Below, piece after piece: positions 42,715 to 55,758 of a DNA stretch of 64,000 nt (the first letter of the stretch is position 1; each line of letters starts with the position of its first letter). A model generated the notes under the pieces. It saw only the letters and a list, made by a program, of their open reading frames with translations. It was not told the origin of the DNA and did not search any database. Position numbers and translations under genes: made by a program. The DNA is from Legionella sp. (GTDB lineage Bacteria > Pseudomonadota > Gammaproteobacteria > Legionellales > Legionellaceae), in assembly GCA_013911415.1 (NCBI GenBank), contig JACETI010000005.1, positions 62,001 through 126,000 on the forward strand, in the 5' to 3' direction.

Positions 42715-45285
42715 TTAAGATTGAATAGCGCTCAGTTGTTGTTTTTTTTCCAAAGTATTTATTATCCGGCAGGATTCAGCCGCATCACCTGCTTTGAGAC
42801 TAAAAAATCCAAAGTCTTGTGAGCCAATCGTTTGCATTTCATTAGCCAACGTCACACGGTCATTATTTGCCAAGGCTACTTTAATTTCCTGCATTTCTTC
42901 TTGAGAAAAATGAGGATTTTTCGTTAAATCATCTAAGAGCTGGTTGAAATTTTCTTTGCTGGCAATAACAATTGACTCTGTTAGTGTTAATCGCCTGCTT
43001 AGCAACTCCTCCAAAACAAGTTTAGAACAATGAGGTTTTAATTTTTGCGAATAAACTTGCATCAAATGTTCGGTAGACGTTAATGGCAAAGCAGGCTTAA
43101 TATTGTTTCCTGCTTTTAATAGTGTTAGCAAGCTTTCTGCGGTTGAGATCTCTGTTTTTTCAACAGCACTAGGCTTTACAAAGCTTTTTCCTGCGTTAAG
43201 GTATTTTAAACATAAGGGATCACCCAATAAAAAAGCGATCCCACTATCTGTCAGTCTTAGACCTTTGTCCTGTCCATCTGAAACCTTATTAGATATACGA
43301 GTTAGGTATTCAATGCGTAATCGCAAACTTATCGGACAAGTTTCTTTCTCAGGATAACCCAACCAACTATAAACCCACTCGACAGGTGCAATCATTGTGT
43401 GGGCATTGGTTTTATAATTATGTTCTAAAAGTAACTTTACGATTTCATAATGCTTATCACGCATTGCTACCCAAAGAGCTGTTCCGGCATAGGTATGTTT
43501 TGATGTAAAACTCACGTTAGAAACATATTTTATATCGAAATAACCATACGGATGAATTGAACTTATTTTTCCAATATTTGCGTCTGCATTGTTTTCAAGG
43601 ATCTTTTGTATCAGGTCAATATCGCCTGATTTAATCATTTCGATTAAGGGGTATAATTTTTTTTCTTTAATTAAACATGCCCCATTCACATTCAATGCTA
43701 CTTTTGCCTCAGCAATAACACGAATCACATCCCACTGCGTTTTTTTACAAGCAAGAAGGATCAGATCATTCTTTGGTGACAACGAAGCTTTATTATTGAC
43801 GAGGAGTTTCGCCCAATTCACATTGTTTTTCCGGGTCGCCTCTGAGTAAATTTTGGTAAAATCATAGCCCTGTTTTGAGTATTGCTGAATTAACGTTTCA
43901 AAAAAGGAGGGATCATTATTTTTTTCCAATAATAGCTCTGCAATATGCCCGTAACCTTCTTCAATGATATTAAATAATAAAGGTTTGCCCAAAAACGCTT
44001 CTTTTAATCCTTCGGCTAAGTCGTCAATCAACAACAGAAATTCATAATTATGCGTTGAATATTCGGTTTTCCGGTTGATTTCATTCTTATAAATTTTTTC
44101 AGCCCTTGTTTTATCTTCGACGCGTTGAAACACACTATAAGGCTTCATATGCTTTGGTTGATAAGGCGAGTAGAAACAAATGGGTACTTCGTAATTGATA
44201 TCAAACGTCTTATCGCTCGGTTGAGCTAGTTTTTGTAAACGCTTCTGTAAGCTTGTAGCATATGCTTGCGCCAAGCAACGTGCTTCAAAATTATCATTTG
44301 AAATAGCAATTTTACTGGTTCCATCTGTATCCCAACGCAAGCGTGCAAGTACTTCGTTATAGTGGTTGGAATAATAACGACCAGAATCTCTATAATTGGA
44401 TTTATAATCCCTTGGATTTAAAACAGCTTTAAAAGCAGCCACGTCTGAGAACAGCAGATGATCCTTTTCAACCTTCTTTATAAAGTATTCATTTGCTTCT
44501 TGACGTGTTTCAAAATCATAAGGCCTTGTTACCGTGCCTGCGTCGAAAACAAATAACCGATCAAGAAGAGCATAAGGCAATTTGGTTGGCGTGGGATTGT
44601 CACCATAATTAAAAATAAATGCAACAGCCTTATCTTTCTGATTCGTGGAAAAATGAAAAATAGGTGGTTGGACGTTAGGGAATTCAACCAGGGAGGTCGA
44701 CTGTGCTTTTGAGAAATGCTTTTTAAGCGCCTGATCAAAGTGTGGTACACGATTGCTCCGATCGTAACAACCATCGCCTTTGACTGTATATTTCTTCTTT
44801 TCACCTAAACGTAAAGGAGGATTTTTTGTGTGAGTAAAATCACGAATGATCGTTTTCAAAAAATGACTAAAAAAATTATCCTCGTCTCCTCTGATGTTTT
44901 TAATGAGAAACGTCTCGCTTCTGGGTATATTTTTCCATTCGGAGAAGCCCTCATTGAGATATTGAAGTTGATCCGGAGTCAATACAATTTCAAATTCAGT
45001 TTCTTCTTGGTTATTAAAAGCATGGGTTGCCATTACAGCGCAAAAATTTGTCGCAAAAAAACTATCCAATACTTTTTTTCTTGTTACAAATTTTACCAAT
45101 GCTCGTAAATATTCTGTCGCAGCTGCCTCGGTTGAGAAAATAAAAAAATAATTAAAATTTTTATAAATTCTTGCCGATTGAATTTTTTTGAAAAGAACTT
45201 CCTCGATCATAGGAAAGTCGACGATCGCGTTTTCTTCATCTATGGTGTTTTTTTCTTGGTTAATACTTTTTACATCACTACCCAT
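42715..45285 (-). CDS. Large protein with weak ankyrin repeats, 856 aa
   Basis: The N-terminal 430 residues form an unrecognised domain; ankyrin-like repeats occupy about 445-640 (for example LLFNIIEEGYGHIAELLLE, TALWVAMRDKHYEIVKLLLE). The C-terminal 200 residues are helical, with Leu/Ala-rich pairs. No signal peptide or membrane span. Unlike the three ankyrin proteins at 28-37 kb it lacks the EIAAIMGH cap and shares no visible N-terminal domain with them, so it is a separate lineage. A single gene, and a likely effector by type. GAG lies 8 bases before the ATG. Confidence 0.8.
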   Translation of the reverse strand: MGSDVKSINQEKNTIDEENAIVDFPMIEEVLFKKIQSARIYKNFNYFFIFSTEAAATEYLRALVKFVTRKKVLDSFFATNFCAVMATHAFNNQEETEFEIVLTPDQLQYLNEGFSEWKNIPRSETFLIKNIRGDEDNFFSHFLKTIIRDFTHTKNPPLRLGEKKKYTVKGDGCYDRSNRVPHFDQALKKHFSKAQSTSLVEFPNVQPPIFHFSTNQKDKAVAFIFNYGDNPTPTKLPYALLDRLFVFDAGTVTRPYDFETRQEANEYFIKKVEKDHLLFSDVAAFKAVLNPRDYKSNYRDSGRYYSNHYNEVLARLRWDTDGTSKIAISNDNFEARCLAQAYATSLQKRLQKLAQPSDKTFDINYEVPICFYSPYQPKHMKPYSVFQRVEDKTRAEKIYKNEINRKTEYSTHNYEFLLLIDDLAEGLKEAFLGKPLLFNIIEEGYGHIAELLLEKNNDPSFFETLIQQYSKQGYDFTKIYSEATRKNNVNWAKLLVNNKASLSPKNDLILLACKKTQWDVIRVIAEAKVALNVNGACLIKEKKLYPLIEMIKSGDIDLIQKILENNADANIGKISSIHPYGYFDIKYVSNVSFTSKHTYAGTALWVAMRDKHYEIVKLLLEHNYKTNAHTMIAPVEWVYSWLGYPEKETCPISLRLRIEYLTRISNKVSDGQDKGLRLTDSGIAFLLGDPLCLKYLNAGKSFVKPSAVEKTEISTAESLLTLLKAGNNIKPALPLTSTEHLMQVYSQKLKPHCSKLVLEELLSRRLTLTESIVIASKENFNQLLDDLTKNPHFSQEEMQEIKVALANNDRVTLANEMQTIGSQDFGFFSLKAGDAAESCRIINTLEKKQQLSAIQS

Positions 45286-45609
45286 TCGTGCACTCAGGTA
45301 TCATAAAATACATGGTGCATTTTACATCTTTTCACAAATACAAAAAACAATTAAATCCTGAAAAGATCATTTTGAATTTCAATATAACTTAACAGAGCAC
45401 TATAACAAAGAGCTCTATAACTACGTCTTTCATTAATCTAGAAATAATGTCGATTTTTTTGCATTACTTACTGCAAGGCTTTGCGGAGCATCAGCATGAT
45501 TTGAGGGCTAAAAGATTTGGTTAGTTAATTGAATATGAGCTTAGTATAGAATCGTTTAACGCATTTAGTGAGGATTACAATGTATTCGTTAACCGATTCT
45601 ATAAGTTGG
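45286..45609. other. Intergenic region of 324 bases before the kdsA end
   Basis: Contains the promoter region of the 42715 gene and a long inverted repeat (45545-45603). It also holds a short plus-strand frame that begins in the repeat loop (45580) and runs into the kdsA 3' end. Mostly AT-rich; no RNA gene recognised. Confidence 0.5.
45545..45603. repeat. 17-base inverted repeat with a 25-base loop
   Basis: TATAGAATCGTTTAACG and CGTTAACCGATTCTATA pair at 16 of 17 positions. The loop carries GAGG and an ATG with correct spacing on the plus strand. It starts 7 bases past the kdsA stop on the minus strand. There is no T-tract on either strand. Confidence 0.6.
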
Positions 45610-45648
45610 TTAGACAGTTTTTTTCACCACTTTATCAATGGCTATTAA
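45580..45648 (+). CDS. Possible 22-residue peptide in antisense to kdsA
   Basis: ATG 45580 with GAGG 8 bases upstream encodes [20 protein letters not shown] plus two residues, an amphipathic Trp/Phe-rich peptide. The start lies at the loop-stem junction of the inverted repeat. It overlaps 39 bases of the kdsA end on the other strand. It could be chance. Confidence 0.2.
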   Translation: MYSLTDSISWLDSFFHHFINGY

Positions 45649-46434
45649 TTCTTCTAATAATGCTTTCATTTGCTCAAGCGGCCAACTGTTAGGGCCGTCG
45701 CTAAGTGCTTTGTCTGGGTCAGGGTGCGTTTCCATAAATATCCCAGAAATACCTACTGCCACTGCTGCTCGGGCAAGCGCAGGAACAAATTCTCGCTGTC
45801 CCCCTGACACACCATTGTTGCCACCAGGAAGTTGCACGGAGTGGGTTGCATCGTAGACCACAGGACAATCCGTTTCTCTCATAATTTGCAGCGAACGCAT
45901 GTCTGACACCAGATTATTATAGCCAAAGCTTGCGCCCCTTTCACAGGCCATAATGGCTTGATTACCGGTCGCTTTCGCTTTTGCTACCACATGTTTCATT
46001 TCCCAGGGAGATAAAAACTGACCTTTTTTAATATTTACAGGCTTATTTAAGCTGCAAACTTTCTGTATGAAATTGGTTTGTCGGCATAAAAAAGCGGGTG
46101 TTTGTAGAACATCGACGACACTGGCCACTTCGTCAAGTGGAGTATCATCGTGAACATCGGTTAAAACAGGAACACCCACATCTGATTTAACCTTTTCCAA
46201 AATTCTTAAGCCCTCTTCAATACCAGGACCTCTATAACTGTTGATTGACGAACGATTTGCCTTATCAAAAGAGGATTTATAAATAAAAGGAAGCTGTAGC
46301 TCACTACAAATACTTTTCAAATACCCAGCCGTCTCTATGGCTAATCCCTCACTTTCAATCACACATGGCCCCGCAATTAAAAACAAAGGTTGCAACGGTC
46401 CAACGTTAAAGCCACAAAGATTGAGTATCGTCAT
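45610..46434 (-). CDS. kdsA: KDO-8-phosphate synthase
   Basis: 274 residues. It has the family start [11 protein letters not shown], then [12 protein letters not shown] in the form [20 protein letters not shown], and the C-terminal [20 protein letters not shown]. It condenses phosphoenolpyruvate and arabinose-5-phosphate into KDO-8-P for LPS. It lies 37 bases after pyrG on the same strand, the usual pyrG-kdsA order; eno, often next, is not present here. Confidence 0.97.
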   Translation of the reverse strand: MTILNLCGFNVGPLQPLFLIAGPCVIESEGLAIETAGYLKSICSELQLPFIYKSSFDKANRSSINSYRGPGIEEGLRILEKVKSDVGVPVLTDVHDDTPLDEVASVVDVLQTPAFLCRQTNFIQKVCSLNKPVNIKKGQFLSPWEMKHVVAKAKATGNQAIMACERGASFGYNNLVSDMRSLQIMRETDCPVVYDATHSVQLPGGNNGVSGGQREFVPALARAAVAVGISGIFMETHPDPDKALSDGPNSWPLEQMKALLEELIAIDKVVKKTV

Positions 46435-46471
46435 CTTAAAGTCCTATCAGCAGTTAAAAAGTCATACGTTC

Positions 46472-48685
<2,214 letters not shown>

Positions 48686-48693
<8 letters not shown>

Positions 48694-49987
48694 CGTCCAG
48701 AGACTCCAATAAATGGCCCAATTTTGCCTGCTTAGTTTTTAAATAACCACGGTTCTCATGGGTTGGAGAAACAACTAAGGGAATACGTTTTTCCACGGTT
48801 ATCCCATAATGTTCAAGAGCCGCAACTTTCTCTGGGTTATTCGTTAATAACCTAACCTTTTTAAGGCCGAGATGTTTTAAAATCTGGTAAGCAATCCCGT
48901 AGCTTCGACTGTCTGCTGGGAATCCTAATTTTAAATTAGCTTCTACCGTATCGTAACCTTGTTCTTGTAGTACATAAGCCTTTAGTTTATTCGCTAGCCC
49001 AATACCACGTCCTTCTTGCCGCAAATACACCAAAACACCGCCCTCAGCTGAGATTTGCTTTAAGGAAGCTTGTAACTGCGGGCCACAATCACATTTTGAC
49101 GAACCCAGGGCATCGCCGGTGAGACATTCCGAATGAATGCGCACAAGAGGGGCTTCTTCTTCGATCATCTGCTCTTGTTTAGGCAAACATTTGTCAAGAA
49201 AACGTTGAGCAGCATTAGTAGAAGCTACTTTTGGATCATTGTCTTGGGAATCTCGTTTTTTTAAGAGGGCAAAATGCTCAGATGCATCAAAAGCATTTGA
49301 AAAAACGGTCATTAGAAACTCGCCATGAAGATCCAGTGGGAGCTTGGTGGTAACTACTTCTTCAACCAGATCTTCGTGTTGAATGCGATAATCAATCAAA
49401 TCTTTAATACGCACTAAAGGAATGTTATGCGTTTTAGAAAATTGCTGTAACTCTAAGGCACGACTCATGGTGCCGTCCTCGTTCATTACTTCACAAATCA
49501 CTGCGGCAGGTCTAAGGCCGGCTAAGCGCGCTAAATCGACACTACCTTCTGTTTGGCCTGGGCGTATTAGCACCCCCCCTGGTACTGCTCGTAACGGAAA
49601 CACATGACCCGGTGAAATAATATGCTCAGGGCCGCTCTCAGAATCAATCGCGACTTGAATCGTACGTGCACGATCTTGCGCAGAAATGCCCGTTGAAACG
49701 CCATGTGCTGCCTCAATGGATACTGTAAAAGCAGTTCCATAAGGGGAACGATTGGTTCGGGTCATCATTGGCAGTCGCAGTTTATCAACCAATTCCGTTG
49801 CCATGGGCAGGCAAATCAACCCTCGGCCAAACATCGCCATAAAATTAATCGCTTCTGGCGTTGCATGCTCTGCTGCAATAACAAGATCACCCTCATTTTC
49901 ACGGTTTTCATCATCCATGAGAATAATCATTCGACCTGCTTGTAAACAAGCAATCGCCTCTTCAATGCTTATAAAAACGTCTAACAT
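48686..49987 (-). CDS. ribBA: DHBP synthase / GTP cyclohydrolase II-type fusion
   Basis: 433 residues. N-terminal DHBP synthase has [18 protein letters not shown] and the [10 protein letters not shown] segment. The C-terminal GTP cyclohydrolase II has the zinc Cys set in [20 protein letters not shown] and [12 protein letters not shown] linker of about 40 residues separates them (around [18 protein letters not shown]). It supplies both precursors of the riboflavin pathway. Starts 30 bases after ribD. A riboflavin synthase gene (ribE) usually lies between these two and is missing here. Confidence 0.95.
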
Positions 49988-50017
49988 GCTCTAAATCTCA
50001 CCTAAAAAAGCCGCTGC

Positions 50018-51097
50018 TCACCTATCATGCTGCCAATCCAAACAAGCAATTACATTATCGGATTTAATCTGCCAGGTAATCGTCTTTGGCGCATTAAAAA
50101 GCCCTTTACCATGAAAGCCGGTTGTCGTTCCTTCCCCTAAGACTGCTGGCACGAGGTAAAGGTAGGTACGATGAACCAAACGCTGGGCATGAAAAGCAGA
50201 AAACAATCTGCCTCCTGCCTCAATCCAAACGTCATGATACCCCATCCCACCCAGATGGTTAAGTATCGCTTTTAAATCCAGTTGTCCATTGACTGAACGG
50301 ACAGGATGGTAAGTGCAATTTGCTAAATTTTGACACTGCTCAGCAAGCGCAGCATCGAAATACACATGGCAATGCTTGGCCGTTGAAAATATTTTTTCTT
50401 TCCCGTTTAAGGATAAATGCGCATCAAGTATTGCAACGCACTTCTCTTCTATAACATCGCCTAAACGCACATTTAACGAAGGATCATCTCGCTGCACGGT
50501 GCGGGCGCTGGTTAAAATGATGTCGGTGCACAACCGTTGCTCGTGGGTAAATTGTGTACAAGCATCATTTGATAAAATCAGGCGATCACCTTCTTGACTA
50601 CCAATTTTTCCATCTAGCGTATGCGCTAATTTAGCGGTCACCCACGGTTGCTTTGTGAGAGTCCAATATCGATAACTTTGATAAAAGCGATCGATTTCTT
50701 TCATTGACCAATGGACAACATTCACGCCGCGGGCTTCTAATTGGGCTGGGCTATTATTGATAGCAACAACAGGATTGGGATCAGTATATCCATAAATAAC
50801 TTCCTTCACCCCATACCGTACAATCGCTTCAATGCAGGGAGGAGTTCTTCCCCAATGGTTACACGGTTCTAGCGTTATATATAAGGAGAGATTCTTTATC
50901 CCCGCCGCAACCTTCGCCAAAACAAGTTGCTCTGCGTGGGGTGTGCCTGCACCTTGATGATACGCCTTTGCTACCACTTGCCCATCAACGACAGCCACTG
51001 CCCCAACGCTCGGATTGGGCGAGCAGCACCCGCGCCCCTTTTCCGCCTGTCTTAGGGCAAGTAACATAAAATAATCATGCATACTGACATCAATCAT
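50018..51097 (-). CDS. ribD: Riboflavin biosynthesis deaminase/reductase RibD
   Basis: 359 residues. The N-terminal deaminase has the zinc site HAEQLVLAK and EPCNHWGRTPPC. The C-terminal reductase begins WVTAKLAHTLDGKIG and has LTSARTVQRDDPSLNVR. It converts the pyrimidine intermediate in two steps. First gene of the rib-pyrG-kdsA operon. It is divergent from ygfZ. No FMN riboswitch could be placed in the 48-base gap. Confidence 0.95.
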   Translation of the reverse strand: MIDVSMHDYFMLLALRQAEKGRGCCSPNPSVGAVAVVDGQVVAKAYHQGAGTPHAEQLVLAKVAAGIKNLSLYITLEPCNHWGRTPPCIEAIVRYGVKEVIYGYTDPNPVVAINNSPAQLEARGVNVVHWSMKEIDRFYQSYRYWTLTKQPWVTAKLAHTLDGKIGSQEGDRLILSNDACTQFTHEQRLCTDIILTSARTVQRDDPSLNVRLGDVIEEKCVAILDAHLSLNGKEKIFSTAKHCHVYFDAALAEQCQNLANCTYHPVRSVNGQLDLKAILNHLGGMGYHDVWIEAGGRLFSAFHAQRLVHRTYLYLVPAVLGEGTTTGFHGKGLFNAPKTITWQIKSDNVIACLDWQHDR

Positions 51098-51145
51098 TCT
51101 AGGAGTATAATAACAAATTATTCAATTTTTGCGTAGATACTGGTC

Positions 51146-52132
51146 ATGCATGTTACCACGCACCTTATTAACAATCGAGCATACACAAGTCACTTTCCTT
51201 TGATAGAGGAATATGATTTTCACCCAAGTAAGAATTATCTTTTCGACTTGTCTTATTTAACGCTAATAAACGTTACTGGCGAAAAAACAGCCTCGTTTTT
51301 ACAGGGGCAACTAAGTTGTGATGTCCATGCTGTTACCCAATCGGTGTTCCAACAAGGCGCTCTTTGCTCTTTGCAAGGCCGAATCCTTGCGTTGCTGAAA
51401 GTCATTTACTGGCAGCAGTATCAATTGATTCTACCAAGTGATCTCAGTGAGGCCACTGTTAAGTCCTTATCAAGAGCGGCTGCTTTATCTAGGGTCAGCC
51501 TTGAACAAAATACATCTCCGTTCAGATGCTATGGTCTAATGGTCGCTAATGACAAAGACCTCTTACCTGAAAAGATTACACTCCCCCAAGAAACATTTTC
51601 AGTGATCCAGACCGATAATATTTTTTGTGCTCGTCTGGGTAAAGATCAGCAAGGGCGTGCGTTATACTTGCTTTTACAGCAAACCGACTTACAGAACACC
51701 TGGATAGAACAATTTTCTCAGAATAAACAATTTCGCGGCTCTCTTGCCTGGCATCATCATTTATTAGCACAAAAACAGGTGGAAATTTATTTTAACACAA
51801 GGGGTTTATTTCTTCCACATAGACTTGATTTAGATCGACTTGACTATATAAACTTTCATAAAGGCTGTTACAAAGGCCAAGAAATTATTGCAAGAACACA
51901 TTACAAAGCGAAACGTAAACACGAATTATATTGTTGGACGATTCAGGCGAATGAACCGTTGCAAGCCGGTCAAAATTTATTAGACCCTAACGGCATCAGT
52001 GCAGGCGAATTAGTTGACTATAGCCCTTCTGAGGCTGACAATTTTCGAGTAGTAGTCAGTATGAAATTGGATTACCCTACTCAATTGCGTCTAGAAAACC
52101 AGACCCGTCCCATTGAATTACCACGGCAGTAA
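51146..52132 (+). CDS. ygfZ: Folate-binding protein YgfZ
   Basis: 328 residues of the GcvT-like fold with the signature [18 protein letters not shown] near residue 245, where the Cys is essential in E. coli. It helps assembly or repair of Fe-S proteins such as MiaB in a folate-dependent way. Divergent from ribD; mnmA follows after 5 bases, so it is in one unit with a tRNA-modification gene. Confidence 0.93.
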   Translation: MHVTTHLINNRAYTSHFPLIEEYDFHPSKNYLFDLSYLTLINVTGEKTASFLQGQLSCDVHAVTQSVFQQGALCSLQGRILALLKVIYWQQYQLILPSDLSEATVKSLSRAAALSRVSLEQNTSPFRCYGLMVANDKDLLPEKITLPQETFSVIQTDNIFCARLGKDQQGRALYLLLQQTDLQNTWIEQFSQNKQFRGSLAWHHHLLAQKQVEIYFNTRGLFLPHRLDLDRLDYINFHKGCYKGQEIIARTHYKAKRKHELYCWTIQANEPLQAGQNLLDPNGISAGELVDYSPSEADNFRVVVSMKLDYPTQLRLENQTRPIELPRQ

Positions 52133-52137
52133 CGATC

Positions 52138-53346
52138 ATGAATATAGCCTCTTTATCGGCAACCGACTCTCAAAATACAAAAGACTCACTTGCTCCGTCC
52201 ACACTTTTGGAGACAGGGGAGCCGAATCAAAGGGATAACAACGAACATCTTTCTAAAATTAAAGTGATTATAGGGATGTCGGGAGGTGTTGATTCCTCCG
52301 TAGCTGCTTGGCTTTTACAAAAAAAAGGCTATCAAGTCGAAGGTCTTTTCATGAAAAATTGGGAAGAAGACGATGAGCAAGGATTTTGTGCGGCAGCTAC
52401 AGATATGGCAGATGCTCAATCGGTTTGTGATCAATTAAATATTCCTCTACATCATGTGAATTTTTCAAAAGCTTATTGGGACGACGTGTTCACCGATTTT
52501 TTGCGTGAATATGAAGCTGGACGCACGCCTAATCCAGACGTACTTTGCAACAAAGAGATTAAATTTAAAGCTTTTTTTCAACATGCTTGCAAGCTAGGAG
52601 CCGATTACATTGCAACAGGGCATTACGCACAAGTGGCACCTATTGCTGGCACAGATGACAAACGATTTGCTTTGCTTAAGGCTAAAGATAGGCTCAAGGA
52701 TCAAACGTATTTTTTACACGCTATCGACGCCAATGTTTTGGCCAGAACCTTATTTCCCATTGGCGCTTTTCTGAAAACGCAAATTCGCCAATTCGCACAA
52801 GAATTAAATCTTATCAATCAAAACAAAAAAGATTCGACTGGAATTTGCTTCATTGGTGAAAAACGTTTCAAATCTTTTTTACAAGAATTCATCTTAGCAA
52901 AGCCGGGCGATATCTTTAGTACTGAGGGCGTTCATTTAGGAAAGCATGAAGGTTTGATGTTTTATACCTTGGGTCAGCGCAAAGGATTGGGTATTGGTGG
53001 TCAATCCACCCAGAGCGACCCTTGGTATGTCGTGGATAAAATTATTCCTGCCAATCAACTCATCGTCGCTCAAGGCTCCGATCATCCAAAGTTGTATGCT
53101 CAAGGGTTGATATGTGGCCCTATCCATTGGCTCGATAACCATGGCGATCAATTACCGTTATCCTGCGAAGCAAAGACTCGCTATCGGCAACAAGAACAAG
53201 CTTGTTTGATTTCACCAGAAGATACTAACAAACATTGTGTTTTATTTTCTCAACCCCAAAGAGCAATCACGCCCGGGCAATTTATTGTTTTCTATAAAAA
53301 AAATCAGTGCCTTGGAGGTGCTATTATTGAAGCAGCCATCCCTTAG
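52138..53346 (+). CDS. mnmA: tRNA 2-thiouridylase MnmA
   Basis: 402 residues with the PP-loop [15 protein letters not shown] near residue 47. The catalytic cysteines lie in [12 protein letters not shown] and [12 protein letters not shown]. It thiolates U34 of tRNA for Lys, Glu and Gln. The first 40 residues are an unusual hydrophilic addition; family members start a few residues before the PP-loop, so a GTG near 52264 is an alternative start. No clear ribosome site decides this. Five bases after ygfZ. A small hairpin (53449-53461) lies downstream. Confidence 0.95.
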   Translation: MNIASLSATDSQNTKDSLAPSTLLETGEPNQRDNNEHLSKIKVIIGMSGGVDSSVAAWLLQKKGYQVEGLFMKNWEEDDEQGFCAAATDMADAQSVCDQLNIPLHHVNFSKAYWDDVFTDFLREYEAGRTPNPDVLCNKEIKFKAFFQHACKLGADYIATGHYAQVAPIAGTDDKRFALLKAKDRLKDQTYFLHAIDANVLARTLFPIGAFLKTQIRQFAQELNLINQNKKDSTGICFIGEKRFKSFLQEFILAKPGDIFSTEGVHLGKHEGLMFYTLGQRKGLGIGGQSTQSDPWYVVDKIIPANQLIVAQGSDHPKLYAQGLICGPIHWLDNHGDQLPLSCEAKTRYRQQEQACLISPEDTNKHCVLFSQPQRAITPGQFIVFYKKNQCLGGAIIEAAIP

Positions 53347-53562
53347 CGACTTTTAGAATTTTTACTTTCTGAATCACAAGGATGTATGGTTCATCCCTCG
53401 CTGCATCAACGCCTTCTTAAAACTCATTGAGGGCATCCTGATAGCTAGAGGGTTACACCCTTATTGCATCAATCTTTCGTCAAGTATTCCATTTCTTTTT
53501 ACACGATCAAATCGCAACAATTACAACAAAAAAAATCATATAAACAACTAAAAAACTGTATA

Positions 53563-53592
53563 TTGAATATTTTTTGATTAGTATGGTATAAT
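53563..53592 (+). promoter_or_regulatory. Promoter of the 53623 gene
   Basis: TTGAAT (53563-53568), an 18-base spacer, and TATAAT (53587-53592) preceded by TGG, a full extended -10. The ATG follows about 30 bases later. Confidence 0.6.
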
Positions 53593-53622
53593 TCAAATCA
53601 TATTAAAAACTTTAAAATCATT

Positions 53623-55662
53623 ATGTTTAAATTTATTCAAAAAAAATCAGGCTACATCCACAGATTCCGTAATACCTTACCCTTTACTCTGACCAAAAAT
53701 ATCGTTACCGCTTATGACTACCCGGATCTGATCAACGTATATAACCGCAATTTATCTGCTGTTAACGGCTTGCTAGCGAAACAATCCCTATCGAATCTTT
53801 ATCAGTTTGCACAGTTATGCAGTGATAGAAACTATCCCCTGCCTTACTACCTTCAGTTAATACGTAAGCTTTTTTACTTTCAAGGTGTTTTACGTGATAC
53901 ACAGCTTAAAACGAATCCAGCGTACTCTTTAGATCCGGAACTGATTGCTAAAATTGTTGCATTTCTTTCTGACGATATAAACTCTGAGGAAAAATTACTG
54001 CCTATCGTTAACGAATGGAAAAATAAACACAAGCAGTTAACAGGCAAAAGTTATCCTGGAAAAATTATTGAATTACTTAAATTGATTATAAACGTCAAAA
54101 AAGAAATAGTTGCACCGGAATTGGGCTATTTAATTGAGACCATCCTCCTGGGCTTTCTACATTACAAGGCAAAAGATCGTCAGGATTTAATTAACTATAC
54201 TGTCGAATTAAATAAATTATTACCCTTTACCACAGTAGGCGCCTTAAATGCTAAAAAAAGATTTAACCACGAAGACGTTTTAACCGGTCAAAACGCACTC
54301 GAAGAACTGCTTTCTCTGGCGGAAACAATGGACGAAGCATCCTTTGATTTGCTGCTCAATGATAGAATAGAAAAAATCCTGGCTTATCAATTCTGCCAAC
54401 CTTTCGAGCACCCTCCTGAAATTTTACAAGGAACATATTCTTATCAGAAGCGCCCTGATATCAAAGGCCCTAGTTGCTTTGAGACAGCCTTGCACAATTT
54501 AGTTAATAAATTACTCTTTAATCAAAAAACGCAATCCTTTGATCTCTCTTTATTGCCTGATCACCTTAATTTAACCCAAGCGTTGAAAACCTTTTATGAA
54601 TCACAAGACGTCTATAACCTGCACTCACAAGCGTTAGGCAGTTATTTTATGAATATCTTTGCTGATAACGACGATTTTATCTATGCCTATCCTGACAGAA
54701 AATTTGAATTAGAAGCTGATCCCAAGAATTTTATCTTGGCCATGCGTTATTTGCTTGGCGTGCCCATTGAATCTTTGGCGCATTTGTCTGAGATCCTTTC
54801 AACAGAAAAACGAGCCATTCACTTCACTGAAGCTTACCTTGACAATCACTTTACAATCAAAATTACAATCCATGATCTCGGATCAGAAGGGCTCATCAAA
54901 ACAGATGAAATGAGGCTATTGTTTAAAAGTAAGCATGTTTATTTACAGGCAAACTACGATTCGACAACTAAGAAAGATAAAAAAGACAATAGGCCTTACT
55001 TATCATCCATTCGTCCTAAAATTAAAGACCCAATGACACGCGCATTACTATATGGAAATTCTTTTTACAAATTTACTCAACAAGAAACATTACTATTCGG
55101 CCATTTAAGGCAAAACTTTATCCTTTGTCCTCCGAGCACCCAGGAAGAAGCGATTATCTTTTGCCAGCGATTGATCCCCTTTATTACACAATATCCTGAA
55201 GAAATCACCCATTATTTACTGCACATCCATCGGTCTTTTTTTGCAGAGGAATACGTGCCTTTTTTCAGGGAAAACTCTACTTCAGTACACTTTCTAATCC
55301 ATATACTCGCTCTTGTGGGATCAAAAGCAGACCTAACGTTTATTCTTAACTTTGCCTTTAAAGAATTAGATCTGCCTTTTACAGGAGAGAACACGGAAGA
55401 ACTTTTTGAAGAACTTTTACATTTAAAAGATATGAATGGCAATACCGTTTTACATTATGTCAGAACAGCACAAAGCGCTGAGGTTTTGTTGGCTGCTGGG
55501 GCAAATCCTAACGTTCAAAACCATCAAGGAGAGACGCCGTTGCATCTGCTCAAATCGCATATAGCAGTGGCCGACGTTTTTATTCGCGAAGGTGCTGATA
55601 CAAGCATTAAAAATAATGCAGGTGAAGCTGTATCCTTTGATATGAATTATGCCTTTCGATAG
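53623..55662 (+). CDS. Protein with C-terminal ankyrin repeats, 679 aa
   Basis: The first 600 residues form an unrecognised, mainly helical region. A segment GPSCFETALHNLVNKLLFN (Cys 285) looks like a helix with an N-terminal Cys and recalls active-site regions of cysteine enzymes, but I cannot find the partner residues. Two to three ankyrin repeats end the protein (NGNTVLHYVRTAQSAEVLLA, GETPLHLLKSHIAVADVFI). No signal peptide or membrane span. A strong extended -10 promoter is present but no Shine-Dalgarno. A single gene, probable effector by type. Confidence 0.75.
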   Translation: MFKFIQKKSGYIHRFRNTLPFTLTKNIVTAYDYPDLINVYNRNLSAVNGLLAKQSLSNLYQFAQLCSDRNYPLPYYLQLIRKLFYFQGVLRDTQLKTNPAYSLDPELIAKIVAFLSDDINSEEKLLPIVNEWKNKHKQLTGKSYPGKIIELLKLIINVKKEIVAPELGYLIETILLGFLHYKAKDRQDLINYTVELNKLLPFTTVGALNAKKRFNHEDVLTGQNALEELLSLAETMDEASFDLLLNDRIEKILAYQFCQPFEHPPEILQGTYSYQKRPDIKGPSCFETALHNLVNKLLFNQKTQSFDLSLLPDHLNLTQALKTFYESQDVYNLHSQALGSYFMNIFADNDDFIYAYPDRKFELEADPKNFILAMRYLLGVPIESLAHLSEILSTEKRAIHFTEAYLDNHFTIKITIHDLGSEGLIKTDEMRLLFKSKHVYLQANYDSTTKKDKKDNRPYLSSIRPKIKDPMTRALLYGNSFYKFTQQETLLFGHLRQNFILCPPSTQEEAIIFCQRLIPFITQYPEEITHYLLHIHRSFFAEEYVPFFRENSTSVHFLIHILALVGSKADLTFILNFAFKELDLPFTGENTEELFEELLHLKDMNGNTVLHYVRTAQSAEVLLAAGANPNVQNHQGETPLHLLKSHIAVADVFIREGADTSIKNNAGEAVSFDMNYAFR

Positions 55663-55758
55663 AATGCCGATATTTGTTAACCTTTGTCCATTGAAAACGA
55701 TGCCATCTAGGTTATAGCTGTTTCAAAAATAACGAAGATACTAGTAGGGAAACCAAAT

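Noticed and set aside
51098-51145. FMN riboswitch before ribD
   Set aside because: The gap is only 48 bases and has none of the conserved FMN-element segments.
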